64,000 nt of DNA from Caulobacter vibrioides (GTDB lineage: Bacteria; Pseudomonadota; Alphaproteobacteria; Caulobacterales; Caulobacteraceae), in the NCBI RefSeq assembly GCF_002310375.3, contig NZ_CP023315.3, positions 4,024,001 to 4,088,000 on the forward strand, given 5' to 3'. The notes under the pieces were generated by a model, which did no database searches, was not told the origin of the DNA, and saw nothing but the letters and a program-made list of their open reading frames with translations. This document shows, one piece after another, positions 8,712 through 17,963 of the stretch. The position numbers were made by a program, and so were the translations under genes. The stretch's first letter is position 1. Each line of letters begins with the position of its first letter.

Positions 8712-8725
8712 GTTTCTCGAGAAAC
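8712..8725. promoter_or_regulatory. 14-base perfect palindrome upstream of a small ORF
   Basis: GTTTCTCGAGAAAC reads the same on both strands. It sits 38 bases after the thioesterase stop codon and about 165 bases before the 32-residue peptide gene. It could be a protein-binding site or the stem of a small hairpin; no T-run follows, so it is not a typical intrinsic terminator. Confidence 0.35.
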
Positions 8726-8888
8726 CAATCTTTCCGATCACATAACACCTCGTTAATGTCGATTACGGGCGTCAACGTTTCTTAAAACGGCGTCATGAAG
8801 CAAGAGTAACGTGTAATAGCCAAGGGGCGGGCCTATATCCCTCTCATCGGACGCCAACGGGGCGGCCGAAGAAAAAGGGATCAAGACC

Positions 8889-8987
8889 ATGACCATGAAG
8901 ACCAACGCTGTCGCCGGCCTCGCTTCGCTCGTTCTCGCGGTTCTGCCGCTCGTCGTTATCGCCGGTTCGCTCGCCTCGAGCTTCTAA
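8889..8987 (+). CDS. 32-residue hydrophobic small protein
   Basis: ATG at 8889 follows AAGGGA at a good distance; an internal ATG is two codons later. After MTMKTNAV, the protein is almost entirely hydrophobic (LASLVLAVLPLVVIAG) and ends SLASSF before TAA. It would form one membrane helix or an uncleaved signal-like anchor. The 210-base upstream region is non-coding and holds a palindrome, consistent with a stand-alone transcription unit. GC at third codon positions is high, as in neighbouring genes. No family is recognised and no function is proposed. It may have been missed in annotations that use a length cut-off. Confidence 0.6.
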   Translation: MTMKTNAVAGLASLVLAVLPLVVIAGSLASSF

Positions 8988-9068
8988 GTGATCGCCGCGT
9001 ACCTCTCGTCGGGCGCTGCTCCAACCGGAGCTGGCCCGACGGAGATGGCGATAGGAAATCGCCCAAGA

Positions 9069-9983
9069 CTATAAAGAACAAAGACTTTTCGCCGTCCGAT
9101 GCAGGATGGCGTGGCGCGCCGCCAGACGATCGATATCGACGTCATAGCCGCCGCCAATGACCCCGACCACGGGGATTTCCGAGGAAAGACAAGCGCCCAG
9201 GACATAGGCCTCTCGCCGCGCCAGGCCCTCATCGGTCAGCGCCAGGCGCCCGAGCTTGTCGTCTGCATGCGGATCGACGCCCGCGTTGAAGAAGACGATG
9301 TCGGGCCTCACGCGCGACAACAGGGCGGGCAAAACATCCTCGAGCTTGGCCAGATAGGTCGCATTGTCGGTCCCGTCTGGGAGCTCGACATCAAGGTCGC
9401 TGACGGCCTTGCGATGCGGGAAGTTCTTCTCGGCGTGCATCGAGAAGGTGAAGACGCTGGGATCGTTCTCGAAGATCCGCGCCGTGCCATCGCCCTGATG
9501 CACATCCAGGTCGACCACCAGGACCTGCCCGACCAGGCCTTCGGCCAGCAGCCGCCGCGCCGCCACCGCCACGTCATTGAACACGCAGAACCCGGCCCCG
9601 GCGTCGGCCGCCGCATGGTGGCTGCCCCCGGCCGTGTTGCAGGCCACCCCGTGCGCCAACGCCAGACGCGCCGCCAGCAGCGTCCCGCCCGTCGCCGCCC
9701 GCGCCCGGGTCGCGACGCTTTCGGTATTGGGCATGCCGATCCGGCGGACGATATCGGGCGGCAGGCTAAGCTCGATCACACCGCGCACATAATCTTCGGA
9801 ATGCACAAGGCGCAGCGTCTCGACATCCACCGGCTCGGGCCGCGCAAAGCCATCGGGCCCGGCCACCCGCTCGGCCTCCAGCGCGGCGGCCAGGCGCGAG
9901 AACTTATCCATCGGAAAGCGATGGCCCTCAGGCATCTCGGCGCGAAAGGCGGGGTGGTGAACGATCGGGGGCGGCATGGACAT
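9069..9983 (-). CDS. Histone deacetylase superfamily amidohydrolase
   Basis: 304 residues. Zn-dependent deacetylase fold of the bacterial HDAC/acetylpolyamine amidohydrolase group. Motifs are the catalytic dyad region GGSHHAAADAGAGFCVFND, the metal-binding DLDVHQGDGTA and the second metal Asp in NAGVDPHADDKLG, ending with the GGGYDVD loop. All expected catalytic residues (HH, D-x-H, D) are present. Bacterial substrates include acetylated polyamines and small amides; the true one is unknown here. The gene is isolated, with tesB divergent 81 bases beyond its start. Confidence 0.92.
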   Translation of the reverse strand: MSMPPPIVHHPAFRAEMPEGHRFPMDKFSRLAAALEAERVAGPDGFARPEPVDVETLRLVHSEDYVRGVIELSLPPDIVRRIGMPNTESVATRARAATGGTLLAARLALAHGVACNTAGGSHHAAADAGAGFCVFNDVAVAARRLLAEGLVGQVLVVDLDVHQGDGTARIFENDPSVFTFSMHAEKNFPHRKAVSDLDVELPDGTDNATYLAKLEDVLPALLSRVRPDIVFFNAGVDPHADDKLGRLALTDEGLARREAYVLGACLSSEIPVVGVIGGGYDVDIDRLAARHAILHRTAKSLCSL

Positions 9984-10064
9984 GGCTTGACGATGGGGAG
10001 CGCGGCGGCGTGACGCAAGGAGACGGGTTGCGGCGCCGCAAAACGAAGCTTATCGCAGTGCGCC

Positions 10065-10919
10065 ATGCAGACGACTGAGAACCTCGCCGACATCCTGGAC
10101 CTCGAACCGATCGAGGTGAACCTGTTCCGGGGCGTCAGCCCGAACGACGGATTTCCCCGCATCTTTGGCGGACTGGTGATCGCCCAGGCCCTGCTGGCCG
10201 CCTACAGGACGGTGCCGGACCGCATCTGCCATTCACTGCACGCCTATTTCATCCGCCCCGGCGATGTGACCGCGCCCGTCCTCTACGAAGTCGAACGGGC
10301 GCGTGACGGCGGCACCTTCACCACGCGCCGCGTCGCCGCCATCCAGCACGGCGAACAGATCTTCAATCTCGCCGCCTCCTTCCAGACGCCGGAAGAGGGC
10401 TTCGAGCACCAGTCGGAAATGCCCGACTCGGTCGATCCGGAGAGCCTGCCGACCGAAGCCGACTTCCTGCGCAGCCTGGGCGACCAGATCCATCCGAAGA
10501 TGGTGGCGATCGCCGAGCGTCCGCGGCCGGTCGATATCCGCTGGATCGATCCGCAGAACCCGATCGCGCCGGTCAAGAAGTCCGGCACCAAGCAGGTCTG
10601 GATGCGCGCCAAGGCGCCGCTGGGCGACGATGTGAAGATGCAGCAGGCCGCCCTGGCCTACGCGTCGGACATGGCGTTCATGGAAAGCGCCCTGCGGCCG
10701 CACGGTCTGATCTGGACCACCCCCGGCATCCAGGCCGCCAGCCTGGACCACGCCATGTGGTTCCACCACCCGTTCAACTTCAACGACTGGACCCTGTTCG
10801 CCCAGGACAGCCCGAGCGCCTCGCAGGGGCGCGGCCTGGTGCGCGGCCAGATGTTCAGCCAGGACGGCAAGCTCTTGGCCTCGGTGGCGCAGGAATGCCT
10901 GATGCGGGTGCGGAAGTAG
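10065..10919 (+). CDS. tesB: Acyl-CoA thioesterase II
   Basis: 284 residues, matching the TesB double-hotdog architecture. The N-terminal hotdog has VSPNDGFPRIFGGLVIAQAL and SLHAYFIRPGD. The C-terminal hotdog has YASDMAFMESAL and DHAMWFHHPFNFNDW, and VAQECLMRV closes the protein. The Asp and Gln that correspond to the active-site residues of E. coli TesB are present in YASD and VAQE. It cleaves medium- to long-chain acyl-CoA. ATG at 10065 gives the family-typical N-terminus. It is a single-gene unit followed by a GC-rich hairpin. Confidence 0.93.
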   Translation: MQTTENLADILDLEPIEVNLFRGVSPNDGFPRIFGGLVIAQALLAAYRTVPDRICHSLHAYFIRPGDVTAPVLYEVERARDGGTFTTRRVAAIQHGEQIFNLAASFQTPEEGFEHQSEMPDSVDPESLPTEADFLRSLGDQIHPKMVAIAERPRPVDIRWIDPQNPIAPVKKSGTKQVWMRAKAPLGDDVKMQQAALAYASDMAFMESALRPHGLIWTTPGIQAASLDHAMWFHHPFNFNDWTLFAQDSPSASQGRGLVRGQMFSQDGKLLASVAQECLMRVRK

Positions 10920-10928
10920 AACGACAAA

Positions 10929-10950
10929 GGGCGCGACCAAGGCCGCGCCC
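10929..10950 (+). terminator. GC-rich hairpin after tesB
   Basis: GGGCGCG at 10929-10935 pairs with CGCGCCC at 10944-10950 around an eight-base loop, nine bases after the tesB stop. There is no T-run, so it is either a weak terminator or a transcript 3'-end stabiliser. Confidence 0.5.
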
Positions 10951-11064
10951 TCAATCGACAGTCTCGGTTGCTTGTTATCGCCACCGAGACCCGCCACCCT
11001 CTCGAGGAAAGTGGTCTCAAAGCCCGATGCTGATGCAGAGCGGGTTCGGACCAGAGATGAGTCG

Positions 11065-11490
11065 TCAAAGGTGGATTGTCAACTCACGAAGGCTTAAGGC
11101 GCAAAGCACGGCTTTCCTGACGCTTTTCAGCTGATCATTGTCGATGTGGGGATAGATGTAGCGGCGCTTGCCCTGCGCATCGCGACCGATGCCGATAGGC
11201 GAAAGCCTGCCGTATCCCACGGTCGCCAACATGTCGCACTTCGCCCACTTACGATCGCCCGGCCAGGGCTTGGGCAGAGGACGGACGAACGTAAGCGCGT
11301 AATGATAGTCTTGTGGCTCATGGGGAACCGTCGTGCTGAGCGGTACGACCGTGCAAAGCCCGTCACGCCGACGAAGACGCGGCGTAATCACCACGCAGAG
11401 CCTTCGCTTGACCATTTCGGGCTCGCGGAAGCCGGTATCGTAGTCGCAAACCAGAACAGCGCCTGGCGCGGGATGGTAGCTCAGCGTCAT
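11065..11490 (-). CDS. PemK/MazF-family toxin-like protein without adjacent antitoxin
   Basis: 141 residues from ATG at 11490. The MazF/PemK fold is suggested by PAPGAVLVCDYDTGF at the N-terminus, VKRRLCVVITPRLRR, the LCTVVPLSTTVP strand-turn and KCDMLATVGYGRLSP, all in family order. MazF proteins are sequence-specific RNases. No small antitoxin ORF is seen directly upstream (40 bases separate it from the Nudix gene) or downstream. This branch, with the R-R-x-x-x-VI and DMLATV motifs, is often found without a partner. The toxin activity is therefore inferred and could have been lost. It follows the Nudix gene on the same strand. Confidence 0.75.
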   Translation of the reverse strand: MTLSYHPAPGAVLVCDYDTGFREPEMVKRRLCVVITPRLRRRDGLCTVVPLSTTVPHEPQDYHYALTFVRPLPKPWPGDRKWAKCDMLATVGYGRLSPIGIGRDAQGKRRYIYPHIDNDQLKSVRKAVLCALSLRELTIHL

Positions 11491-11531
11491 GACGCTCAAC
11501 CATGAAGAAATCTCACGCGTACTCAATACTT

Positions 11532-12095
11532 TTAAGCGAGCTCGATCTTCGCCACGCCGGCGGCCGCCAAACCCCGCAGCAGGGACGCGGCCTGCATGCC
11601 CACGGTGATCTCGCCCGCCAGGGCCATGCGGATCGCTTCGGCGCAGGAAACCCAGAGGCTTTCGATACGCTCGCTGGGTTCATCCTGGGGCTCGGCCACC
11701 TTCACGACATCCCGCGCGAGAACAATATGCGTGCGATTGGTGTGGGTGCCTGCGTTGGGCCGCGTTTCACCCACGAGGCTGAGCGTTCCCGCGCAGCCCG
11801 TTTCCTCCAGCAGCTCACGACGGGCCGCTTCCACGGGATCGGTCTCGTGCGCGTCCATGCCGCCGGCCGGTAATTCGGTCGAGACGCCGCCCAGAGCGTG
11901 GCGGTATTGCTTGACCAGCAGGACGTTGTCGTCGGCGTCCAGAGCGACGACCTCGACCCAGTCGGGATATTCCAGGACATAGTAAGGCGCGATCACCGCG
12001 CCCTCGTCGGTCACGCAGTCGTCGGCGCGCAGGTGCACCCAGCGGTCCTTGTGCACGATGCGCGAGGCGGTGACCCGCCACTTTCCGTCCGGCAT
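11532..12095 (-). CDS. Nudix hydrolase (ADP-ribose pyrophosphatase-like)
   Basis: 187 residues. The Nudix box is intact: GGMDAHETDPVEAARRELLEETG fits the GX5EX7REUXEEXGU pattern. Upstream strands VVALDADDNVLLVKQYRHALGG and ELPAG are typical of ADP-ribose/NDP-sugar hydrolases. It likely hydrolyses a nucleoside diphosphate linked to another group; specificity is uncertain. It lies 23 bases after rimM on the same strand and may be read from the ffh-rpsP-rimM transcript. In many alphaproteobacteria trmD occupies this place. Confidence 0.88.
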   Translation of the reverse strand: MPDGKWRVTASRIVHKDRWVHLRADDCVTDEGAVIAPYYVLEYPDWVEVVALDADDNVLLVKQYRHALGGVSTELPAGGMDAHETDPVEAARRELLEETGCAGTLSLVGETRPNAGTHTNRTHIVLARDVVKVAEPQDEPSERIESLWVSCAEAIRMALAGEITVGMQAASLLRGLAAAGVAKIELA

Positions 12096-12118
12096 CGCTT
12101 GGGCCTCCTGGCGGCGGA

Positions 12119-12700
12119 TCAGTCCCGGTCGCCCAGCTCTTCGTTTTCGTCCAGGCCCTTTTCCTCTGGCCCCTCATGCTCGCCCACGAGCGCCGGCGGG
12201 TCAGCCAGGACCAGACCTTCCCTGATCTTGACCTCGGGCGCAGCCGCCCGCGTGAACGGCAGATACCAGGTCGGGCCGCCCAGGTCCGGCGTGATCTCGA
12301 GAATGTCGCCGGCCCCGAAGTTCTGGACGCTCTTCACGCGGCCCAGCAACTGGTCGGTCTGGATGTGGCGAACGGTGAGACCGACGAGGTCGGTCAGGTA
12401 GAATTCGTCCTCGTCCGGCTCTGGCAAGGCCGAGCGGGGGACGTAAAGCCGCAAGCCGCGCAGGGCGTCGGCGGCTTCCTTGGTTTCAACACCAGGACAG
12501 CGGCAAACCACGCCGTCCTTGGTCTTGCGGGCCGAAGCGATGGTGAGGGCGGTCGAGCCATCCTGGCGCTTCAGCATCTTGAAGCCCGCGATGCTGAGCG
12601 GGTCTTCGGTATAGGTCGCGATCCGCACCTCGCCGCGCACGCCAAAGCCGCCGGCCACGCGGCCGACCAGGATCAGCGGATCATCGGGAGACACAGCCAT
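12119..12700 (-). CDS. rimM: Ribosome maturation factor RimM
   Basis: 193 residues. RimM assists 30S head maturation around ribosomal protein uS19. The N-terminal RimM domain begins ILVGRVAGGFGVRGEVRIATYTEDP; the C-terminal PRC-barrel contains DEFYLTDLVGLTV and GAGDILEI, then the typical PLPFT-like end (WYLPFTRAAAPEV). An acidic tail of about 25 residues (EHEGPEEKGLDENEELGDRD-like) follows. It lies 57 bases downstream of rpsP on the same strand, the conserved rpsP-rimM order. trmD and rplS, which usually follow, are not in this window. Confidence 0.95.
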   Translation of the reverse strand: MAVSPDDPLILVGRVAGGFGVRGEVRIATYTEDPLSIAGFKMLKRQDGSTALTIASARKTKDGVVCRCPGVETKEAADALRGLRLYVPRSALPEPDEDEFYLTDLVGLTVRHIQTDQLLGRVKSVQNFGAGDILEITPDLGGPTWYLPFTRAAAPEVKIREGLVLADPPALVGEHEGPEEKGLDENEELGDRD

Positions 12701-12757
12701 CGCCTGGACAGAGTCGCGCCGCCGTCTCGAAGGAGAACGGCGGCGCTGGAACCCTGA

Positions 12758-13255
12758 TTAGCCTTCCGAGGCTTCTTCAGCCGGAGCTTCAGCGGCCGGA
12801 GCTTCTTCAGCCGGAGCCTCTTCCACGGCCGGAGCCGCAGCGGCAGCGGCGGCGGCTTCAGCAGCGGCGGCCTTTTCAGCTTCGGCGGCGGCCTTGGCGT
12901 CGGCTTCGGCTTGCTTGCGCTCTTCTTCACGCTGAGCGCGCTCGGCCAGACGCTCTTGCGCCTTCTTGCCCGGCTTGCCCTTTTCCGGGTTGTTGCCGGC
13001 GGTCCAGGTGGTCAGGCCTTGGGCGGCCAGGAAGCGAGCGACGCGGTCGGTCGGCTGGGCGCCCTTCTTGAGCCACTCTTGGATCGACTCGACCTTCAGG
13101 GTGACGCGGTTGGCGTCGTCCTTCTTGAGGAGCGGGTTGTAGGTGCCGACCTTCTCGATGAAACGGCCATCGCGCGGCGAGTGGCTGTCAGCGACGACGA
13201 TCGAGTAGTACGGACGCTTCTTGGCGCCGCCACGGGCGAGACGGATCTTCAGCAT
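12758..13255 (-). CDS. rpsP: Small-subunit ribosomal protein bS16 with long Ala/Glu tail
   Basis: 165 residues, about twice the usual bS16 length. Residues 1-80 are the conserved domain ([43 protein letters not shown]). A mixed-charge helix follows ([20 protein letters not shown]), then a low-complexity Ala/Glu/Pro tail of about 50 residues with repeated [10 protein letters not shown] units. Long acidic Ala-rich tails on bS16 are known in several alphaproteobacteria. ATG at 13255 is the standard start; longer upstream reading is not conserved. It sits between ffh (25 bases upstream) and rimM in one operon. Confidence 0.96.
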   Translation of the reverse strand: MLKIRLARGGAKKRPYYSIVVADSHSPRDGRFIEKVGTYNPLLKKDDANRVTLKVESIQEWLKKGAQPTDRVARFLAAQGLTTWTAGNNPEKGKPGKKAQERLAERAQREEERKQAEADAKAAAEAEKAAAAEAAAAAAAAPAVEEAPAEEAPAAEAPAEEASEG

Positions 13256-13280
13256 TGCGGTAGTCCTTAGGTCTAAAGTT

Positions 13281-14807
13281 CTATTTCTTGAACGGGTTGA
13301 AGCCGGGCAGGCCCAGGCCGGAGAGAGGATTGGGCTTGGCGTCGCCGCCAGTCCCCAGGCCCGGCAGACCGGGCAGCCCCGAGAGGCCTTGGCCTCCCGC
13401 TGCGTTGGGATCGGGTTGAGGCATCTTGCCGCCACCCAAATTCTTGAGACGGGCCATATCGCCGCCGCCCATCATCTGGGCCATGCGGGCCATGCCCTTG
13501 CCGCCGTCCTTGGACATGGCTTTGAACATGTCGGCCATCTGGCGGTGCTGCTTGAGCAGACGATTGACCTCGGCCACGTCGACGCCCGAGCCGGCCGCGA
13601 TGCGGCGCTTGCGCGATGCGGCGAGAATGTCGGGCTTCTTGCGCTCTTCCTTGGTCATCGAGCTGATGATCGCCTGCTGGCGACGGAAGATGCTGTCGTC
13701 GACGCCGCTCTCGGCGATCTGCTTCTTGACCTTCTGGACGCCCGGCAGAAGGCCCATGATGCCTTCCATGCCGCCCATGCGCTGCATCTGCTTCAGCTGG
13801 GCTGCGAGGTCATCGAGGTCAAACTTGCCCTTGGCCAGCTTCTTGGCCATGCGCTCGGCTTCGGCCTGGTCGAGGTCGGCTGCGGCCTTCTCGACCAGGG
13901 CCACGACGTCGCCCTGGCCCAGGATCCGGCCGGCGACGCGACGAGCGTCGAACACGTCCAGCTGGTCGATCTTTTCGCCGGCGCCGAGGAACTTGATCGG
14001 CAGGCCGGTGACGTGGCGCATCGACAGCGCCGCCCCGCCGCGGCCGTCGCCGTCGGCGCGGGTCAGGATCAGGCCCGTCAGCGGCAGGCGCTCGTGGAAC
14101 GCCTTGGCGGTGCGCACGGCGTCCTGACCGGTCAGACTGTCGGCGACCAGGATGGTCTCGGTCGGATTGGCGATGCGGGCGATTTCCGCCGCTTCGCTCA
14201 TCATCGACTCATCCAGCGTGGTGCGGCCGGCGGTGTCGAGGATCAGGACGTCATAGCCGCCCAGCTTGGCGGCCGTCAGGGCGCGCTTGGCGATGTCCGG
14301 GGCGCTTTGGCCAGCGACGATGGGCAGGCTCTCGACCTCGACCTGCTTGGCCAGGGTCGCCAGCTGCTCCATGGCGGCCGGACGCCGGGTGTCGAGCGAG
14401 GCGACCAGCACCTTCTTGCGCTCGGACTTGGACAGGCGCAGGGCCAGCTTGCCGGTGGTGGTGGTCTTGCCCGAGCCCTGCAGGCCGGCCATCAGGATCA
14501 CCGACGGCGGGTTCAGCGCCAGGTTCAGGCCCGTGGGGACCTCGCCGCCCAGCATGTCCACGAGACCGTCATAGACGATCTTGACCACCTGGTCGGCCGG
14601 CTTGACCGAGCGGATGACCGCCTCGCCCGAAGCCAGCTCCTTGGCCTTGCTGATGAAGTCCTTGACGACCGGCAGGGCGACGTCGGCCTCGAGCAGCGCG
14701 ACGCGGACCTCGCGCAGCGCCTCGTCGATGTCCTTTTCGGACAGCACGCCGCGACCGCCGAGGCGTTCGAAGACGCCGGAAAGTCGCTCTGTAAGGCCGT
14801 CGAACAT
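13281..14807 (-). CDS. ffh: Signal recognition particle GTPase Ffh
   Basis: 508 residues. Binds 4.5S RNA and signal peptides and docks ribosome-nascent chains to FtsY. The N domain ([13 protein letters not shown]) is followed by the G domain with [16 protein letters not shown] (G1), [23 protein letters not shown] and [12 protein letters not shown]. The Met-rich M domain contains [20 protein letters not shown] and the RNA-binding [11 protein letters not shown] Gly/Pro-rich tail of about 60 residues ends FNPFKK. ATG at 14807 is the family start. Its receptor gene ftsY lies in the same window at 34.9-35.8 kb. First gene of the ffh-rpsP-rimM operon. Confidence 0.97.
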   Translation of the reverse strand: MFDGLTERLSGVFERLGGRGVLSEKDIDEALREVRVALLEADVALPVVKDFISKAKELASGEAVIRSVKPADQVVKIVYDGLVDMLGGEVPTGLNLALNPPSVILMAGLQGSGKTTTTGKLALRLSKSERKKVLVASLDTRRPAAMEQLATLAKQVEVESLPIVAGQSAPDIAKRALTAAKLGGYDVLILDTAGRTTLDESMMSEAAEIARIANPTETILVADSLTGQDAVRTAKAFHERLPLTGLILTRADGDGRGGAALSMRHVTGLPIKFLGAGEKIDQLDVFDARRVAGRILGQGDVVALVEKAAADLDQAEAERMAKKLAKGKFDLDDLAAQLKQMQRMGGMEGIMGLLPGVQKVKKQIAESGVDDSIFRRQQAIISSMTKEERKKPDILAASRKRRIAAGSGVDVAEVNRLLKQHRQMADMFKAMSKDGGKGMARMAQMMGGGDMARLKNLGGGKMPQPDPNAAGGQGLSGLPGLPGLGTGGDAKPNPLSGLGLPGFNPFKK

Positions 14808-15168
14808 GTCGAACCCTGAATAGAACCAAAGCTCCAAACGCGGTCAGCCCCCGTGGACGATCACGTCGACGGGGGTCCTCGCCGTCCTCGTCCGGATGGA
14901 TCCTGCGCTAACAGGCCGGGGTCGTGACGGTGGAGGCGCTGCTGATAAAGCGCCGGAAGCCGGGGCTTATGGCTGAAAACTGGGTAGGAGTCAAAACCGC
15001 CCCTCCATCCGACCTTCCCGGCGAACGCCGGGATCCAGATGGAAGGGCGCTGAGGCGGGCTCTAAAGGCTCTGAGCCGTTCCAGTCATCCCCATCGCCAT
15101 GAGATCTGGGCCCCGGCATTGGCTTCGCCGCACTGACGTGTCGCCGGGGAGATCGGATTTGAAAGGGG
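14808..15168. other. 361-base gene-free stretch upstream of ffh
   Basis: No convincing ORF. It holds the ffh promoter/leader region on the minus strand and a hairpin CCCCCGT (14848-14854) / ACGGGGG (14869-14875) that would lie in the ffh 5' leader. It also contains the dispersed palindrome listed separately at 15016-15033. I looked for a 4.5S RNA gene here, because SRP RNA would fit the neighbour, and saw none. Confidence 0.6.
15016..15033. repeat. Short dispersed palindrome (REP-like)
   Basis: TCCCGGCG-AA-CGCCGGGA is a perfect 8-base inverted repeat with a 2-base loop. The flanking sequence (gatccagatggaagg after, ccatccgacct before) resembles the short extragenic palindromes scattered in Caulobacter genomes. 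Only one copy of this exact type was noticed in the window; a longer relative is at 29.4 kb. Confidence 0.5.
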
Positions 15169-15675
15169 TTACGCCATGCCCAGATAGTCGCGCTTGCCGA
15201 CCTCGACGCCGTTGTGGCGCAGGATCGCGTAGGCGGTGGTCAGGTGGAAGAAGAAGTTCGGCTGGGCCTGACCCTGGAAATAGGCCAGCCCCTTGACCAC
15301 GCTGGTCTCGCCGCGACGGGTCAGGGTGATGTCGCGATCCTCGGCGCCAGCGAAGGCGGCCGGGTCCAGGCCCTCGACATAGGCGATGGCCCGATCGATG
15401 CGGGCGATCAGCTCGGCGAAGCTGGTCTCGACATCATCCCAGGCCGGAACCTCTTGGCCGGCCAGACGCGCGCAGCAGCCCTTGGCGAAGTCGGTGGCGA
15501 TCTGCACCTGGCGCAGTAGCGGGAACATGTCGGGAAAGAGCCGCGCCTTCAGCAGGGCGTCGGCGTCCCAGCCCTTGGCCTCGACCTGCGCGGCCGCCTT
15601 GGTCAGCACGCCTTTCAGGCCCTTCAGGCCCTGGACGAAGACGGGGACGCTGGCCTGGTGCATGGAAAGGGTCAT
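15169..15675 (-). CDS. DUF1993 family protein
   Basis: 168 residues. Recognised by MTLSMHQASVPVFVQGLKGL at the N-terminus, the FPDMFPLLRQVQIATDFAKGC segment and the FHLTTAYAILRHNGVEVGKRDYLG end. The family adopts a DinB/YfiT-like four-helix bundle and is of unknown function. The His residues in FFFHLTTAYAILRHNG could bind a metal as in DinB relatives (inference). ATG at 15675. Convergent spacing to other genes is loose; it appears to be a single-gene unit downstream of mdh, separated from it by a terminator. Confidence 0.85.
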   Translation of the reverse strand: MTLSMHQASVPVFVQGLKGLKGVLTKAAAQVEAKGWDADALLKARLFPDMFPLLRQVQIATDFAKGCCARLAGQEVPAWDDVETSFAELIARIDRAIAYVEGLDPAAFAGAEDRDITLTRRGETSVVKGLAYFQGQAQPNFFFHLTTAYAILRHNGVEVGKRDYLGMA

Positions 15676-15754
15676 GTAAGCTCCGCTTGAACGTGTGGCG
15701 CACAGATAGGGCGGCGAGAGCCCGACGGGAAGCGTGCGGCCTATCGCCAAGAAA

Positions 15755-15782
15755 AAGGGCGGCCCCGTGAGGAGCCGCCCTT
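15755..15782 (-). terminator. Intrinsic terminator of mdh
   Basis: Read on the minus strand, a 9-base stem AAGGGCGGC / GCCGCCCTT with a 10-base loop is followed by TTTTTC (plus-strand 15751-15756). It lies 25 bases beyond the mdh stop codon and isolates mdh from the DUF1993 gene. Confidence 0.85.
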
Positions 15783-15806
15783 CATCGTTCTGGGATCGAG
15801 GTTCGC

Positions 15807-16814
<1,008 letters not shown>

Positions 16815-16916
16815 CTAGACCCGTAGCGGCCCCGCCTCAAGCCCTCTTTCCCGTTTCGCTGCACTGCGGCAAAGTCGACTGAACAACGATAATGAGCGCC
16901 AGGGGCGAGGGGCATG

Positions 16917-17963
16917 ATGAGCAAGACCGATCCGGGGAACTATTTCGAGGATTTCCGACTGGGGCAAAGGCTGGTTCACGCCACGCCGCGCACGGTCACG
17001 GCGGGCGACGTCGCGCTCTACACCGCCCTCTACGGCCCCCGGTTCTCGCTGTTTTCGTCGGACGCCTTCGCCCAAGGGTGCGGCCTTATGTCCGCCCCCG
17101 TCGATCCGCTGATCGCGTTCCATGTGGTGTTCGGCAAGACGGTGCCCGACATCAGCCTGAACGCCGTGGCGAACCTCGGATACGCCGAGGGCCGCTTCCT
17201 GGCCCCCGTCTTTCCGGGCGACACCCTGAGCGCCGCCTCGGACGTGATCGGGCTGAAGGAAAACTCCAACCGCAAGACCGGGGTCGTCTATGTCCGCACC
17301 ACCGGCGTGAACCAGCGCGGCGAGGCGGTGCTGAGCTATGTGCGCTGGGTGATGGTTCGTAAGCGCGACGCCGAGGCGGAGGTCGTCGAGCAGGCGGTTC
17401 CGTCCCTGGCCGGCGCGGTCGCTCCGGCTGACCTCGTGCTGCCGCCCGGTCTAGATTTCTCCGGCTATGACTGGTCGCTGGCCGGTGCGCCGCACGCCTT
17501 CGAGGACTATGCGATCGGCGAGAAGATCGACCATGTCGACGGCATGGCGGTGGAAGAGGCCGAGCATCAGATGGCCACGCGCCTGTGGCAGAACACCGCC
17601 AAGGTGCACTTCAACCAGTTCGAGCGCGCCAAGGACCCTTCCGGCAAGCGCCTGGTGTATGGCGGCGTGGTGATCTCGACGGCCAAGGCGCTGTCGTTCA
17701 ACGGCCTGCAGAACGCCGGTCTGATCCTGGCCATCAATGGCGGCCGTCACGTCGCCCCATTCTTCGCCGGCGGTACGGTGTTCGCCTGGAGCGAGGTGCT
17801 GGACAAGGCCGATCTTGGCGCTGCGGGCGCCTTGCGCCTGCGCCTGGTGGCGACCAAGGACCGCCCCTGCGACGACTTCCCGGACAAGGACGCCGAGGGC
17901 GCCTACAACCCGGCCGTGATCCTTGATTTCGACTATTGGGCGGCGGTTCCCAAGCGTGGCTGA
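16917..17963 (+). CDS. mch: Mesaconyl-CoA hydratase-like MaoC protein
   Basis: 348 residues, double-hotdog MaoC architecture. The opening MSKTDPGNYFEDFRLGQRLVHATPRTVTAGDVALY, FHVVFGKTVPDISLNAVANLGYA and KTGVVYV closely resemble what I recall of Rhodobacter mesaconyl-C1-CoA hydratase, which interconverts mesaconyl-CoA and beta-methylmalyl-CoA. Hydratase-type residues fall in the C-terminal hotdog (LVYGGVVISTAKALSFNG). The second of two adjacent ATGs is chosen because GAGG lies six bases before it. The gene is next to mdh and near a CitE-like lyase, which could act on the product. Whether a full ethylmalonyl-CoA route exists cannot be seen here. Confidence 0.8.
   Translation: MSKTDPGNYFEDFRLGQRLVHATPRTVTAGDVALYTALYGPRFSLFSSDAFAQGCGLMSAPVDPLIAFHVVFGKTVPDISLNAVANLGYAEGRFLAPVFPGDTLSAASDVIGLKENSNRKTGVVYVRTTGVNQRGEAVLSYVRWVMVRKRDAEAEVVEQAVPSLAGAVAPADLVLPPGLDFSGYDWSLAGAPHAFEDYAIGEKIDHVDGMAVEEAEHQMATRLWQNTAKVHFNQFERAKDPSGKRLVYGGVVISTAKALSFNGLQNAGLILAINGGRHVAPFFAGGTVFAWSEVLDKADLGAAGALRLRLVATKDRPCDDFPDKDAEGAYNPAVILDFDYWAAVPKRG

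Noticed and set aside
8984..9232. Minus-strand frame overlapping the end of the HDAC gene
   Set aside because: Different frame inside and beyond the HDAC coding sequence, low-quality composition and no ribosome site.
10943..11040. Possible tRNA or small RNA after tesB
   Set aside because: No cloverleaf could be formed and there is no CCA-adjacent acceptor stem; only the terminator-like hairpin is supported.
14808..15168. 4.5S RNA gene next to ffh
   Set aside because: The region has a short hairpin and a dispersed palindrome but no long stem with the conserved SRP tetraloop and asymmetric internal loop.
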